Positions 32,150 through 41,748 of a stretch of DNA of 64,000 bases are shown here, one piece after another. The first letter of the stretch is position 1, and each line of letters begins with the position of its first letter. The translations under genes and the position numbers were made by a program. The notes below the pieces were generated by a model. It searched no databases. It was not told the origin of the DNA and saw only the letters and a list, made by a program, of their open reading frames with translations. The stretch comes from Roseovarius sp. MMSF_3359 (lineage in GTDB: Bacteria > Pseudomonadota > Alphaproteobacteria > Rhodobacterales > Rhodobacteraceae): the NCBI RefSeq assembly GCF_030733385.1, contig NZ_JASHJC010000001.1, forward strand, positions 186,001-250,000, in the 5' to 3' direction.

Positions 32150-33883
32150 ATGGACAAAAGAATACTCGAAGCAGGCCGGGAAGAGCTGCGCGCCGCCCGT
32201 AAGGAAAGCAGACATTTATACTGGTTCGTCGGAATTTTTGGCTTTTTCGCCAATCTTCTGATGCTGACCGGCCCCCTTTACATGCTGCAGGTTTATGATC
32301 GTGTTCTGGGCAGCCGTTCGGTCGAGACGCTGATCGCCTTGTCGGTTCTGGTTGTGTTTCTCTACGGGATGATGGGGCTTCTGGACTATTCGCGCGGGCG
32401 AATCATGGGCCGGGTCGCGGCGCGGTTCCAAGCGCGTCTGGATCGGCGGGTTTTCGACGCGGTGATTCGTAAGTCCGCTGTCGCCCCCGACAGCAGCACG
32501 GCAACCGGTTTGCGCGACCTGGAGGCGATTCAACGCCTATTGAGTTCGCCGGTTCTCACCGCGATTTTCGACATTCCCTGGACGCCGTTTTTCCTCGCCG
32601 GGATCTGGATCTTCCATCCCTGGCTTGGCACGCTTGCGCTGACGGGGGGCGGCATCCTGATCGTGGTGACACTGATCAACCAATTGGTGACCAAACGACC
32701 CCTCGCCAAGGCCAATACGGCGTCGGTCGATGCCGAGGCGATTTCGACCCAGATCCGGTCCGAGGCCGAGATGGTGCAGGCAATGGGGATGCGCGAAGCC
32801 GCCTTCGATCGCTGGCAGATCGCTCGCGAAAAGGCACTGCAGGAGCAGATCCATTCCGCCGACCTGGGCGGTACCTTCACCACCGGCACCAAGACATTCC
32901 GGCTTTTCCTGCAATCGGCAATGCTGGGTCTGGGCGCCTATCTGGTGCTACAGAACGAATTGACGCCGGGTGCGATGATCGCCGGGTCGATCCTTCTGGG
33001 GCGGGCATTGGCCCCCATCGAACAATCCATCGGCCAATGGGCACTGGTGCAGCGTGCGATGAAGGGCTGGGACAGTCTTGCCGGTCTGCTGGGTCAGGTC
33101 CCCCCGGAGCAGCCGCGTACACCGCTGCCCAAGCCCCGCGCGCTTCTCGAAGTTCAACAAGCATCGGTTGTCCCGCCGGGCGAGCGCCAACCGGCGCTCA
33201 AGGGCGTGACCTTCACCGTGCAGCCGGGTCAGGCGGTCGGTGTGATCGGCGCGTCCGGTGCCGGCAAATCGACGCTTGCGCGGGCATTGACCGGCACATG
33301 GCGCTGTGCGGGCGGCAAGATCCGACTGGATGGAGCCGCGCTGGAGCAGTTCGCGCCGGAGGTTCTGGGCCAGCATATCGGTTACTTGCCGCAGCGGGTG
33401 CAGCTATTCGACGGTACCATCGCGGAGAACATCGCCAAGCTGTCGCAATCCCCCGATGCCGAACAGGTGGTCATCGCCGCGAAAAAGGCCGATGCGCATG
33501 AAATGATCCTGAAGTTGCCCAACGGATATGACACGCGCGTCAGCTCGGCGGGCGGAAAGCTCTCGGGCGGGCAGATGCAGCGGATCGGGCTTGCGCGGGC
33601 GATGTATGGCGATCCGGTGATCCTGGTGCTGGATGAGCCCAACTCGAACCTCGACAACGAGGGCAGCGAGGCAGTGAACACCGCCATTCGCGGCATGAAG
33701 GCCGAGGGCAAGGCCATCCTGATCATGGCGCACCGTCCGGCGGCGATCAAGGAATGCGACATGCTCCTGATGCTGGAGATGGGCGCGCTCAGGGCCTATG
33801 GACCCAAGGAAAAGGTATTGAAAGACGTGGTCAAGAACCATTCCGAAATCACGCAATCGGCCGGGCCGGGAGGTGTGCAATGA
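32150..33883 (+). CDS. Type I secretion ABC transporter (PrtD/HlyB-like)
   Basis: A 577-residue half transporter: about six N-terminal membrane helices, then an ATPase domain. The Walker A is GASGAGKST, the signature is LSGGQMQRIGLARAM, and the Walker B is VILVLDEPNSNLD. There is no N-terminal C39 peptidase-like domain, so it is of the PrtD type that exports RTX-like or S-layer-type proteins. The stop overlaps the downstream adaptor gene (ATGA). No outer-membrane TolC or RTX substrate gene lies in the surrounding 30 kb. Confidence 0.93.
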   Translation: MDKRILEAGREELRAARKESRHLYWFVGIFGFFANLLMLTGPLYMLQVYDRVLGSRSVETLIALSVLVVFLYGMMGLLDYSRGRIMGRVAARFQARLDRRVFDAVIRKSAVAPDSSTATGLRDLEAIQRLLSSPVLTAIFDIPWTPFFLAGIWIFHPWLGTLALTGGGILIVVTLINQLVTKRPLAKANTASVDAEAISTQIRSEAEMVQAMGMREAAFDRWQIAREKALQEQIHSADLGGTFTTGTKTFRLFLQSAMLGLGAYLVLQNELTPGAMIAGSILLGRALAPIEQSIGQWALVQRAMKGWDSLAGLLGQVPPEQPRTPLPKPRALLEVQQASVVPPGERQPALKGVTFTVQPGQAVGVIGASGAGKSTLARALTGTWRCAGGKIRLDGAALEQFAPEVLGQHIGYLPQRVQLFDGTIAENIAKLSQSPDAEQVVIAAKKADAHEMILKLPNGYDTRVSSAGGKLSGGQMQRIGLARAMYGDPVILVLDEPNSNLDNEGSEAVNTAIRGMKAEGKAILIMAHRPAAIKECDMLLMLEMGALRAYGPKEKVLKDVVKNHSEITQSAGPGGVQ

Positions 33884-35187
33884 GCGACGGCAACAAGAAC
33901 GCCTGGTCCGCGCGTCGGCCAATGACCATCGGCCTTCTGGGCCTTTTCATCCTGGTCGGCGGGTTCGGCACCTGGGCGGTCGCCACCAACATCTCGGGCG
34001 CGATCATCGCCGGGGGGCGGATCGAAGTGGATCAGAACCGGCAGGTCGTCCAGCACCCCGATGGCGGTGTCGTGGCCGAGATCATGGTCGATGAGGGCGC
34101 CACCGTCGAAGCCGGCGATGTGATGATCCGGCTTGATGATACGCAATTGAAATCGCAGCTCGCGATCAATGAAAGCCAGCTTTACGAATTGATGTCCCGC
34201 CGCGGGCGCCTGGAGGCCGAACGCGATGAGCGTGACACGATCACCTTTGATCCGCTTGTGCTTGAGGCCGCCAAGACCAACCCTGATGTGCCGGACCTGA
34301 TCGCCGGTCAGAAGCGTCTGATGGCGGCGCGGGCGGAATCAACCGTCAATGAGATCGACCAGCTTGAGAAACGACGCGGTCAGATCGCCAACCAGATCGA
34401 AGGGATCGAGGCGCAGCAGGTCGCGTTGAAAAAGCAGCTTGAGCTGATTTCGGAGGAACTCACCGATCAGCAACGCCTGCTGGATCAGGGTTTGGCGCAG
34501 GCCGCCCGTGTTCTGAGCCTGCAGCGGGAAGAGGCGCGGCTGAGCGGGACGATGGGGGATCTGGAGGCGCAAAAGGCGCAGGCCGGGGGACGGATCACCG
34601 AGATTGACATCGAAATCCTGAAGCTCGGCACCGGCCGCCGCGAGGATGCGATTACCCGTCTGCGCGATCTGCAATATCGCGAGTTGGAACTGCGAGAGCA
34701 GCGTCTGGCCCTGATCGAGCAGTTGGACCGTCTGGACATCACCGCGCCGGTTTCGGGCATCGTCTACGACCTGCAGGTCTTCGCGCTCAGGTCGGTCATC
34801 CGGCCCGCCGATCCGGTGCTCTACATCGTGCCGCAGGACCGGCCGCTTATCATCAACGCGCGGATCGAGCCGATCCATATCGACAAGCTCAGCATCGGTC
34901 AGGAGGTGAACCTGCGGTTCTCGGCGCTGGATCAACGCACCACGCCCGAACTCAAGGGACAGGTCGTGCAGATTTCAGCCGATGCGTTCCAGGATGAACG
35001 CCAGCAGCTTTCCTTCTACCGGGCGGAAATCGCGCTCAGCGAAGGGGAGCAGGACCGTCTGCCCGAGGACGCCGTATTGATCCCCGGCATGCCGGTCGAG
35101 GCGTTCATCCGTACCGAGGATCGCACGCCGCTGGCCTATCTGACGAAGCCGCTGACCGACTATTTCACCAAGGCTTTCCGCGAATAG
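33880..35187 (+). CDS. Type I secretion membrane-fusion protein (HlyD family)
   Basis: A 435-residue periplasmic adaptor linking the inner-membrane ABC transporter to TolC. One N-terminal membrane helix (TIGLLGLFILVGGFGTWAVA), a split lipoyl domain (GGRIEVDQNRQVVQHPDGGV and later ITAPVSGIVYDLQVFALRSV), a long coiled-coil hairpin from about 100 to 280, and a C-terminal β domain. ATG 33880 overlaps the transporter stop; an upstream frame would lie inside it. Typical length for PrtE-type adaptors. Confidence 0.93.
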   Translation: MSDGNKNAWSARRPMTIGLLGLFILVGGFGTWAVATNISGAIIAGGRIEVDQNRQVVQHPDGGVVAEIMVDEGATVEAGDVMIRLDDTQLKSQLAINESQLYELMSRRGRLEAERDERDTITFDPLVLEAAKTNPDVPDLIAGQKRLMAARAESTVNEIDQLEKRRGQIANQIEGIEAQQVALKKQLELISEELTDQQRLLDQGLAQAARVLSLQREEARLSGTMGDLEAQKAQAGGRITEIDIEILKLGTGRREDAITRLRDLQYRELELREQRLALIEQLDRLDITAPVSGIVYDLQVFALRSVIRPADPVLYIVPQDRPLIINARIEPIHIDKLSIGQEVNLRFSALDQRTTPELKGQVVQISADAFQDERQQLSFYRAEIALSEGEQDRLPEDAVLIPGMPVEAFIRTEDRTPLAYLTKPLTDYFTKAFRE

Positions 35188-35290
35188 CATATTGGCAGGC
35201 CGCCGGGCTTGATGACCTGGCGGCCTTGCCGCAACCGCTGCACCGGGGCGGTCCGCTCGTCTGGCCCGTTTCCGGGGTGGCGTGTGGCGG

Positions 35291-36124
35291 TCAGTGGCGC
35301 TTGGGATCGGCCGGGTAGACGCCCAGCATGGTCACCTGCGACGTGAAATAGTCCAGTTCTTCGAGCGCCAGCTTGACGTGGTCATCTTCGGGATGCCCCT
35401 CGATATCCGCGTAGAATTGTGTGGCCGAGAAGGAGCCGCCGACCATGTAGCTTTCGAGCTTGGTCATGTTCACGCCGTTGGTCGCAAACCCGCCCATCGC
35501 CTTGTAAAGCGCGGCGGGAATGTTGCGGACCTGGAACACGAAGGTGGTCATCATCCCGTCGTTGCCGCGCTGCGAATAATCCGGCTCGCGCGACATCACC
35601 AGGAAGCGGGTCGTGTTGTTGCCCTCATCCTCGATATGGCGCGCCAGCACATCCAGACCATAGATCTCGCCCGCAAGCTCGCTGGCCAGCGCCGCCATGG
35701 TCGGATCGCCAGCTTCGGCGACGTGATGGGCCGATCCGGCGGTATCCGCACCGGTGACCCGCTGAATGCCGTGCTGCGCAAGGTAATCGCGGCACTGGCC
35801 CAGCAACATCGTGTGACTCATCGCTGATTTGACCTGCGACAGCTTGGTCCCCGGCAGGGCCAGAAGGTTGATGTGCACGCGAACGAAAGCCTCGGCAATT
35901 ATATGCAGGCCGCTTTCCGGCAGCAGGTGATGAATGTCCGCCACCCGGCCAAAGGTCGAGTTCTCGACCGGCAGCATGGCCAGCTCGGCACGCCCCTCGC
36001 GCACGGCGGCAATCGCGTCTTCGAAGGTGCGGCAGGGCAGGGCCTCCAGATCGGGATAAGTTTCGTGGCAAGCCTGGTGCGAATAGGCACCCAGCTCGCC
36101 CTGAAAGGCAATGCGCTTGGTCAT
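35291..36124 (-). CDS. pheA: Prephenate dehydratase
   Basis: Monofunctional dehydratase of 277 residues making phenylpyruvate for phenylalanine synthesis. The catalytic domain runs from IAFQGELGAYSHQA through PVENSTFGRV to the NNTTRFLV motif with its essential Thr-Arg-Phe. A C-terminal ACT domain (about 190-270, with KLESYM and the GHPEDD turn) binds phenylalanine for feedback control. No chorismate mutase domain is fused. It is divergent from the cytochrome gene. The 103 bases after its stop toward the HlyD gene hold an 8-bp inverted repeat (35197-35204 with 35219-35226) without a U run. Confidence 0.95.
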   Translation of the reverse strand: MTKRIAFQGELGAYSHQACHETYPDLEALPCRTFEDAIAAVREGRAELAMLPVENSTFGRVADIHHLLPESGLHIIAEAFVRVHINLLALPGTKLSQVKSAMSHTMLLGQCRDYLAQHGIQRVTGADTAGSAHHVAEAGDPTMAALASELAGEIYGLDVLARHIEDEGNNTTRFLVMSREPDYSQRGNDGMMTTFVFQVRNIPAALYKAMGGFATNGVNMTKLESYMVGGSFSATQFYADIEGHPEDDHVKLALEELDYFTSQVTMLGVYPADPKRH

Positions 36125-36228
36125 TTACGGCGTTTCCTGTCAATTTCGTGCCGGTCGGGCGTTTGGTCGCGGAAACTACACCTTGCGCCCGTCTAGGGGA
36201 AGCGGATAGATACCAGACAAAGATTCAT

Positions 36229-37425
36229 ATGAAAGCGGGCCGATCGATGTTCGACACGATGACACTTACCAAAGCCGTTGGCAGCCTTTGCGGGGCGTTG
36301 CTGATCTTTCTGATGGGTAAATGGGCGGGCGAGTTGCTTTACACAACTGGCCACGGCCACGGCGACGGCCACGGTCAGGCTTATGTGATCGACACCGGAT
36401 CAGACGATGACGGCGCCGCAGCAGCCGAGGAAGGCCCCTCGCTGGCAGAACTTTGGGCGGCTGCAGATGTCGAGAAGGGCGCCAAGGTTTTTGGCAAGTG
36501 TAAGGCCTGCCACAAGCTGGAAGAGGGCGCCAATGCGACCGGTCCCTACCTCTATGGTGTCGTCGGTCGTGATGTGTCATCGGCCGCCGGCTTTGGTTAC
36601 TCCGGCGCGCTGAAACCCGTTGTGGACGTCTGGACGCCTGAAACGCTGGACGCTTTCCTTGAAAACCCCAAGGGATATACTCCCGGTACGTCGATGGGCT
36701 TTTCCGGTCTGAAGAAGGCCACGGACCGGATCAACGTGATCGCCTATCTCGATCAGCTTGATGGCGATACCTATGAGATGGCTGCGCCGGAGCCTGCAGC
36801 CGAGGAAGAGGCCGCCGTGGAAGAGCAGCCCGCGAGCGAAGAAACCGCCGCGGCGGAAGTAACCGCGGAAGAGCCTACGGTGACCGAAACCGCCCCCACG
36901 CCCGAAGCTGAGGCGGCGGCGGAAGAGGCTACCGAGGAAGCAACAGATGTGGCAGCCGCAGAGGAGCCCGCAGCAGAGGAACCGGCGGCCGAAGAGCCCG
37001 CGTCAGAAGACGTTGCCGCGGCTGAGGAACCTGCTGCTGAAGAACCGGCCGCAGAAGAGCCTGCCGCCGACGAACCCGCGGCAGAAGAAGCCTCGGGCTT
37101 TGCCGCGATGGTCGCCGCCGCCGATGTCGCCAAGGGCGAGAAGGTTTTCAAGAAGTGCAAGGCCTGCCATGCGCTGGAAGACGGCAAAAACCGTGTCGGC
37201 CCGCATCTCTACAACCTGCTTGACCGGGACATCGCGAATGTCGAAGGGTTCAAGTATTCGGACGCGTTGGCGGGCCTCGACGGGGCATGGACCGCGGACG
37301 AGCTGAGTGCCTTTCTTGAAAAGCCCAAGGACTACGCGCCGGGCACCAAGATGAGCTTTGCCGGCCTCCGGAAAGAAGAGGATCGCGCCGCCGTGATCGC
37401 CTATATCCAGAGCGCCGCTCAGTAA
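36229..37425 (+). CDS. Membrane-anchored tandem di-haem cytochrome c
   Basis: A 398-residue protein with an N-terminal membrane anchor (AVGSLCGALLIFLMGKWAGEL) and a His/Gly-rich stretch. Two class I cytochrome c domains each have a CKACH haem site (codons at 36499-36513 and 37156-37170) and a distal Met in TSMGFSGL or TKMSFAGL. They resemble the CycM/c552 type electron carriers. Between them lies about 110 residues of almost pure Ala, Glu and Pro (EEPAAEEPA units). The domains are similar throughout, indicating an internal duplication. ATG 36247 is an alternative start. It could donate electrons to terminal oxidases such as the cbb3 enzyme encoded later in the window. Confidence 0.9.
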   Translation: MKAGRSMFDTMTLTKAVGSLCGALLIFLMGKWAGELLYTTGHGHGDGHGQAYVIDTGSDDDGAAAAEEGPSLAELWAAADVEKGAKVFGKCKACHKLEEGANATGPYLYGVVGRDVSSAAGFGYSGALKPVVDVWTPETLDAFLENPKGYTPGTSMGFSGLKKATDRINVIAYLDQLDGDTYEMAAPEPAAEEEAAVEEQPASEETAAAEVTAEEPTVTETAPTPEAEAAAEEATEEATDVAAAEEPAAEEPAAEEPASEDVAAAEEPAAEEPAAEEPAADEPAAEEASGFAAMVAAADVAKGEKVFKKCKACHALEDGKNRVGPHLYNLLDRDIANVEGFKYSDALAGLDGAWTADELSAFLEKPKDYAPGTKMSFAGLRKEEDRAAVIAYIQSAAQ

Positions 37426-37449
37426 CAGCGCCATCTCGAATGGCGAAAG

Positions 37450-37481
37450 GCCGCCTGTCTTGCCGGACGGGCGGCTTTTTT
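37450..37481 (+). terminator. Intrinsic terminator after the cytochrome gene
   Basis: GCCGCCTGTC (37450-37459) and GACGGGCGGC (37466-37475) form a 10-bp stem with one G-U pair and a 6-base loop, followed by six T residues. Confidence 0.92.
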
Positions 37482-37607
37482 CATGGCAAATGCCGGCGGA
37501 ATTCACGCCGGTTCAACTTTCCGCGCTTGAACAGCGGCCCCTGCCTCCTTTAGCTTGCTTTCAACCGTCGTGATCCCACATCAAGAGGCGGGAAAGAGGA
37601 GATCAGT

Positions 37608-39548
37608 ATGACCGGACCACGCCAGCGGGCCAAAGCTCGGGCGCTTGAGGTAAAAGCATCCCTGAAATTCGCGGCCACGCTGATGGGCCTGATGATCGCA
37701 GCACTCGTCGCGCAGGCGGCCCTGGCGCAGGACGAAAACATCACCCGCAGTCACGGGTATTCCTATTTCGGCGATCTGAATTATCCGCCGGATTATCCCC
37801 ATTTCAACTACGTCAATCCCGATGCTCCGAAGGGCGGCGAAATCTCCATCGCACTGTCCGGCACGTTCGATTCGATGAACCCCTATTCACGCAGCGGGCG
37901 CGCCTCGGCCCTCTCGACGGTGATGTATGAAAGCCTGATGGGCGAGATCCTGGCAGGCTCCGGCACCTTGCCTGCGGATTCGCACAAGGAGGCTTACGGG
38001 CTTCTGGCTCATACGGTCGAATACCCCGAAAGCAAGGATTGGGTGATCTTCCACATGCGCCCCGAGGCACGGTTTTCCGATGGCACACCCGTGACCGCCC
38101 ATGATGTGCTTTTCAGTCATAACCTGCTGCTGGACCAAGGGTTGAAATCCTATGCCGACGCGGTGCGCAAGTTGATCCCGGGGGCCGAGGTGATCGACGA
38201 TCACACCATCAAGTTCACCTTTGCCGAGGGCATCTCGCGCCGGACACTGATCGAACAGGTGGGCGGCGTGCCGGTCTGGTCCAAGAAATGGTACGAAGAA
38301 ACCGGCGCGCGGCTCGACAAACCCCGGCTGGAGACCTCGCCGGGGTCTGGCCCTTATGTCATCAAGGAAGTCACCCCCAACCGCCGGGTGATCTTTGAAC
38401 GCAATCCGGATTATTGGGGCTGGGATCTGCCAATCAACAAGGGACGGCACAATTTCGACCGTATCCGGCTGGAGTATTTTGCGGATTCCACCGCCGCGTT
38501 CGAAGCGTTCAAGGCCGGCGAGGTCACCTATCGCACCGAAAGCGACCCCAAGGTCTGGGCCACCGGATACGATTTCCCGGCAATGGACAAGGGCTGGGTC
38601 GTGAAGAAGCAATTGCCCGACGGTGCGCCGCCCGGCGTGACCGGGATCGTGTTCAACCTGCGCAAGGATATCCTCAAGGACAAGCGCGTCCGCGAGGCCA
38701 TCGCGCTGGCCTTCAATTTCGAGTGGACCAACAAATCCCTGCTCTTCGGTCTCTTCGCGCAGCAGAAATCCTATTCCGACGGGACCCATCTTGAGGCCAA
38801 AGGCCTGCCGGAGGGTCAGGAACTGGCGTTCCTCAAGTCGCTGGGTGATATCGTGCCCGAGACGTTCTTTACCGAGGAGCCATGGGTGCCGGTCGCCGGG
38901 GACGCGGACCGTCTTTTCCCGCGTAAGAGCTTGCGCAAGGCGATCAAGCTGATGTCCGAGGCCGGGTGGGATGTCGGTGATGACGGCCAGTTGCGTGACG
39001 CCGAAGGCAAGACCCTCCGCCTCGAATTCCTGCTGAACGCCGCCGGGGCGCCGTCGAACAAGGCGATTGCCGAGAACTTCATGGCGAACCTCCGGCAACT
39101 GGGTATCGACGCGGAATTGCAGGCGGTTGACTCCTCGCAATATACCAAGCGGGAACGCGATTTCGACTATGACCTGGTGTTCGATGCCTATCCGTCGCTG
39201 CTCGGAACGGGGCAGGGGTTGATCCAGCGGTTCGGCTCGGCCGACGCGGAATACTCGATCTTCAACCCTGCAGGACTGGCCAGCCCGCTCGTCGATGCGA
39301 TCATCGAGGAATCCCTGCACACGAAAAATCAGCAGGAGGAAGATGCCAGCATCATGGCGCTAGACCGGGCGCTGCGCGATGCGTTCGTCATTATTCCCGA
39401 TGGCTACAAACCCGACCACTGGGTGGCCTATTGGGACATGTATGATCACCCCGACGAGCAGCCGCCATTTGCCCTGGGGTCGCTCGATTTCTGGTGGTTT
39501 GATGCCGAGAAGGCCGAGGCGCTCAGGGCGTCGGGCGCGCTGAGGTAA
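37608..39548 (+). CDS. yejA: Peptide ABC transporter substrate-binding protein, YejA-like
   Basis: A 646-residue periplasmic binding protein (SBP family 5) with an N-terminal signal/anchor ([21 protein letters not shown]). It has the YejA-type opening [28 protein letters not shown], here cited by its [18 protein letters not shown] start, and the class motif [13 protein letters not shown]. It would capture oligopeptides (microcin C in E. coli) for the yejBEF transporter, whose genes follow directly. First gene of a four-gene operon that begins after the cytochrome terminator. Confidence 0.93.
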   Translation: MTGPRQRAKARALEVKASLKFAATLMGLMIAALVAQAALAQDENITRSHGYSYFGDLNYPPDYPHFNYVNPDAPKGGEISIALSGTFDSMNPYSRSGRASALSTVMYESLMGEILAGSGTLPADSHKEAYGLLAHTVEYPESKDWVIFHMRPEARFSDGTPVTAHDVLFSHNLLLDQGLKSYADAVRKLIPGAEVIDDHTIKFTFAEGISRRTLIEQVGGVPVWSKKWYEETGARLDKPRLETSPGSGPYVIKEVTPNRRVIFERNPDYWGWDLPINKGRHNFDRIRLEYFADSTAAFEAFKAGEVTYRTESDPKVWATGYDFPAMDKGWVVKKQLPDGAPPGVTGIVFNLRKDILKDKRVREAIALAFNFEWTNKSLLFGLFAQQKSYSDGTHLEAKGLPEGQELAFLKSLGDIVPETFFTEEPWVPVAGDADRLFPRKSLRKAIKLMSEAGWDVGDDGQLRDAEGKTLRLEFLLNAAGAPSNKAIAENFMANLRQLGIDAELQAVDSSQYTKRERDFDYDLVFDAYPSLLGTGQGLIQRFGSADAEYSIFNPAGLASPLVDAIIEESLHTKNQQEEDASIMALDRALRDAFVIIPDGYKPDHWVAYWDMYDHPDEQPPFALGSLDFWWFDAEKAEALRASGALR

Positions 39549-39555
39549 CCGCCGG

Positions 39556-40641
39556 ATGGGCGCCTATATCCTCCGCCGGTTGCTGCTTATCATCCCCACG
39601 CTTCTGGGGATCATGATCATCAATTTTGTCCTGGTGCAATTCGTGCCGGGCGGTCCTGTCGAACAGATGATCGCCCAAATGCAGGGCGAGGGGGATGTGT
39701 TCGGTGGTTTTGCCGGGGGCGGCGAGGATGCCACGCTGTCGGGCAGCGAAGAGACCAGCGGCTATGCCGGCGCCCGTGGCCTGCCGCCCGAATTCATCAA
39801 GGAGCTCGAAGCGCAGTTCGGCCTCGACAAGCCACCGCTGGAGCGGTTCCTCAACATGATCTGGAATTACATGCGGTTCGATTTCGGCGAGAGCTATTTC
39901 AAGAAGCAATCGGTCACCGAACTGGTGCTCGACAAGATGCCGGTCAGTATCACGCTGGGGCTCTGGTCCACGCTGATCGCCTACCTGATCTCGATCCCGC
40001 TTGGCATTCGCAAGGCGGTGCATGACGGCAGCAGTTTCGATACCTGGACGAGCGCGATCATCATCGTGGCCTACGCGATCCCGGCCTTCCTGTTCGCGAT
40101 CATGCTGTTGGTTCTCTTCGCGGGGGGCAGCTATTGGCAGATCTTCCCGCTGAGGGGGCTGACATCGGACAACTGGGACCAACTGAGCCTCGTGGGCAAG
40201 GTGCTCGACTACTTCTGGCACATCGCCCTGCCGGTCACGGCGTCCACCATCGCGGCCTTTGCGACGCTGACGCTGCTGACCAAGAACAGTTTTCTCGACG
40301 AGATCAAGAAACACTATGTCGTGACCGCGCGCGCCAAGGGCCTCAGCGAAGGCAAGGTGCTTTACGGTCATATCTTCCGCAACGCGATGCTGATCGTGAT
40401 CGCGGGTTTCCCGGCGGTGTTCATCGGCGTCTTTTTCGGCGGTTCGGTCCTGATTGAAACCATCTTCTCGCTCGACGGTCTGGGCCGTCTGGGCTTTGAG
40501 GCGGCGGTGGGGCGCGATTACCCGGTGATGTTCGGCACGCTTTTCCTCTTTGGCCTCATCGGGCTGGTGGTCAATATCCTGTCGGACCTGATGTATGTGC
40601 TGGTCGATCCGCGTATCGACTTCGAAAAGCGGGCGGGCTAG
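39556..40641 (+). CDS. yejB: Peptide ABC transporter permease YejB
   Basis: A 361-residue DppB-type permease with six membrane helices: [20 protein letters not shown] at the N-terminus, then [17 protein letters not shown]. The EAA motif lies in [20 protein letters not shown], where it contacts the ATPase, and [20 protein letters not shown] is typical of the family. The acidic loop at about 45-75 is longer than in DppB, as in YejB. It begins seven bases after yejA and touches yejE. Confidence 0.95.
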   Translation: MGAYILRRLLLIIPTLLGIMIINFVLVQFVPGGPVEQMIAQMQGEGDVFGGFAGGGEDATLSGSEETSGYAGARGLPPEFIKELEAQFGLDKPPLERFLNMIWNYMRFDFGESYFKKQSVTELVLDKMPVSITLGLWSTLIAYLISIPLGIRKAVHDGSSFDTWTSAIIIVAYAIPAFLFAIMLLVLFAGGSYWQIFPLRGLTSDNWDQLSLVGKVLDYFWHIALPVTASTIAAFATLTLLTKNSFLDEIKKHYVVTARAKGLSEGKVLYGHIFRNAMLIVIAGFPAVFIGVFFGGSVLIETIFSLDGLGRLGFEAAVGRDYPVMFGTLFLFGLIGLVVNILSDLMYVLVDPRIDFEKRAG

Positions 40642-41748
40642 ATGGCGCTTTCGGCCCTGAACCAGCGCCGCTGGCGCAATTTCCGTCGCAACAAGCGCGC
40701 TTTCTGGTCGCTGATCCTTTTCGCGATTGTTTTCTCTGTCGCGCTCTGCGCCGAGTTCGTGGCCAACGAAAAACCGATCCTGGTGAAATACCGCGGCGAT
40801 CTCTACATGCCGATCTTCAATTTCTATCCTGAGACCACCTTTGGCGGCGATTTCAGGACCGAAGCGATCTATCGCGATCCGGAGGTCGAATGCCTGATCG
40901 TCTCGGGCGGGTTGGAGGACTGTTTCGACGACCCGGAAGGCATCATCGCCGATGCCGATGATGGCGTCGTCAATGGCGAGGAGATTGTCCAGGGTTGGAC
41001 GCTCTGGCCGCTCATCCCCTACAGGTATGACACGCCAGTCGATCGTCAGGGCGCCGCGCCGCACCCCCCGAACGCGCAGAACTGGCTTGGCACCGACGAT
41101 ACCTCGCGCGACGTGCTGGCACGGGTGATCTATGGCTTCCGCCTCTCGGTCCTCTTCACGCTGATCGTCACGGGGCTATCGACGGTGATCGGCGTCTTTG
41201 CGGGCGCCATTCAGGGGTATTTTGGCGGCAAGACCGACCTGATTTTTCAGCGGATTATCGAGATCTGGGCCTCGACCCCGCAGATTTACGTGATCATCAT
41301 CCTCTTCGCGATCCTGCCGCGAAGTTTCTGGCTTCTGGTCGTGATCACCGTGCTGTTCGGGTGGATGGCATTGGTGGGCGTGGTCCGGGCCGAATTCCTG
41401 CGCGCCCGCAATCTGGAATATGTCCGCGCCGCCAAGGCATTGGGCGTCTCGAACCTCAAGATCATGTTCCGGCACATGCTCCCAAATGCGATGGTCGCCA
41501 CTCTGACGATGCTGCCTTTCGTCATCACGGGTACGATCTCCCTGCTAGCCGGGCTGGATTTCTTGGGTTTCGGGCTGCCGTCATCGTCGCCCTCGCTCGG
41601 GGAGCTTACGTTGCAGGCCAAGCAGAACCTGCAGGCGCCCTGGCTCGCCTTCACCGCCTTTTTCGCCTTTGCGATCATGCTCTCGCTTCTGGTCTTCATC
41701 TTTGAGGGCATCCGCGATGCGTTCGACCCCAGAAAGACCTTTGAATGA
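40642..41748 (+). CDS. yejE: Peptide ABC transporter permease YejE
   Basis: A 368-residue DppC-type permease. The N-terminus (NQRRWRNFRRNKRAFWSLIL) leads into a long periplasmic loop rich in acidic residues, characteristic of YejE. NWLGTDDTSRDVLARVIYG is the OppC family signature, and the EAA motif lies in YVRAAKALGVSNLKIMFRHM. The ATG directly follows the yejB stop, and its end overlaps yejF by four bases. Confidence 0.95.
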   Translation: MALSALNQRRWRNFRRNKRAFWSLILFAIVFSVALCAEFVANEKPILVKYRGDLYMPIFNFYPETTFGGDFRTEAIYRDPEVECLIVSGGLEDCFDDPEGIIADADDGVVNGEEIVQGWTLWPLIPYRYDTPVDRQGAAPHPPNAQNWLGTDDTSRDVLARVIYGFRLSVLFTLIVTGLSTVIGVFAGAIQGYFGGKTDLIFQRIIEIWASTPQIYVIIILFAILPRSFWLLVVITVLFGWMALVGVVRAEFLRARNLEYVRAAKALGVSNLKIMFRHMLPNAMVATLTMLPFVITGTISLLAGLDFLGFGLPSSSPSLGELTLQAKQNLQAPWLAFTAFFAFAIMLSLLVFIFEGIRDAFDPRKTFE

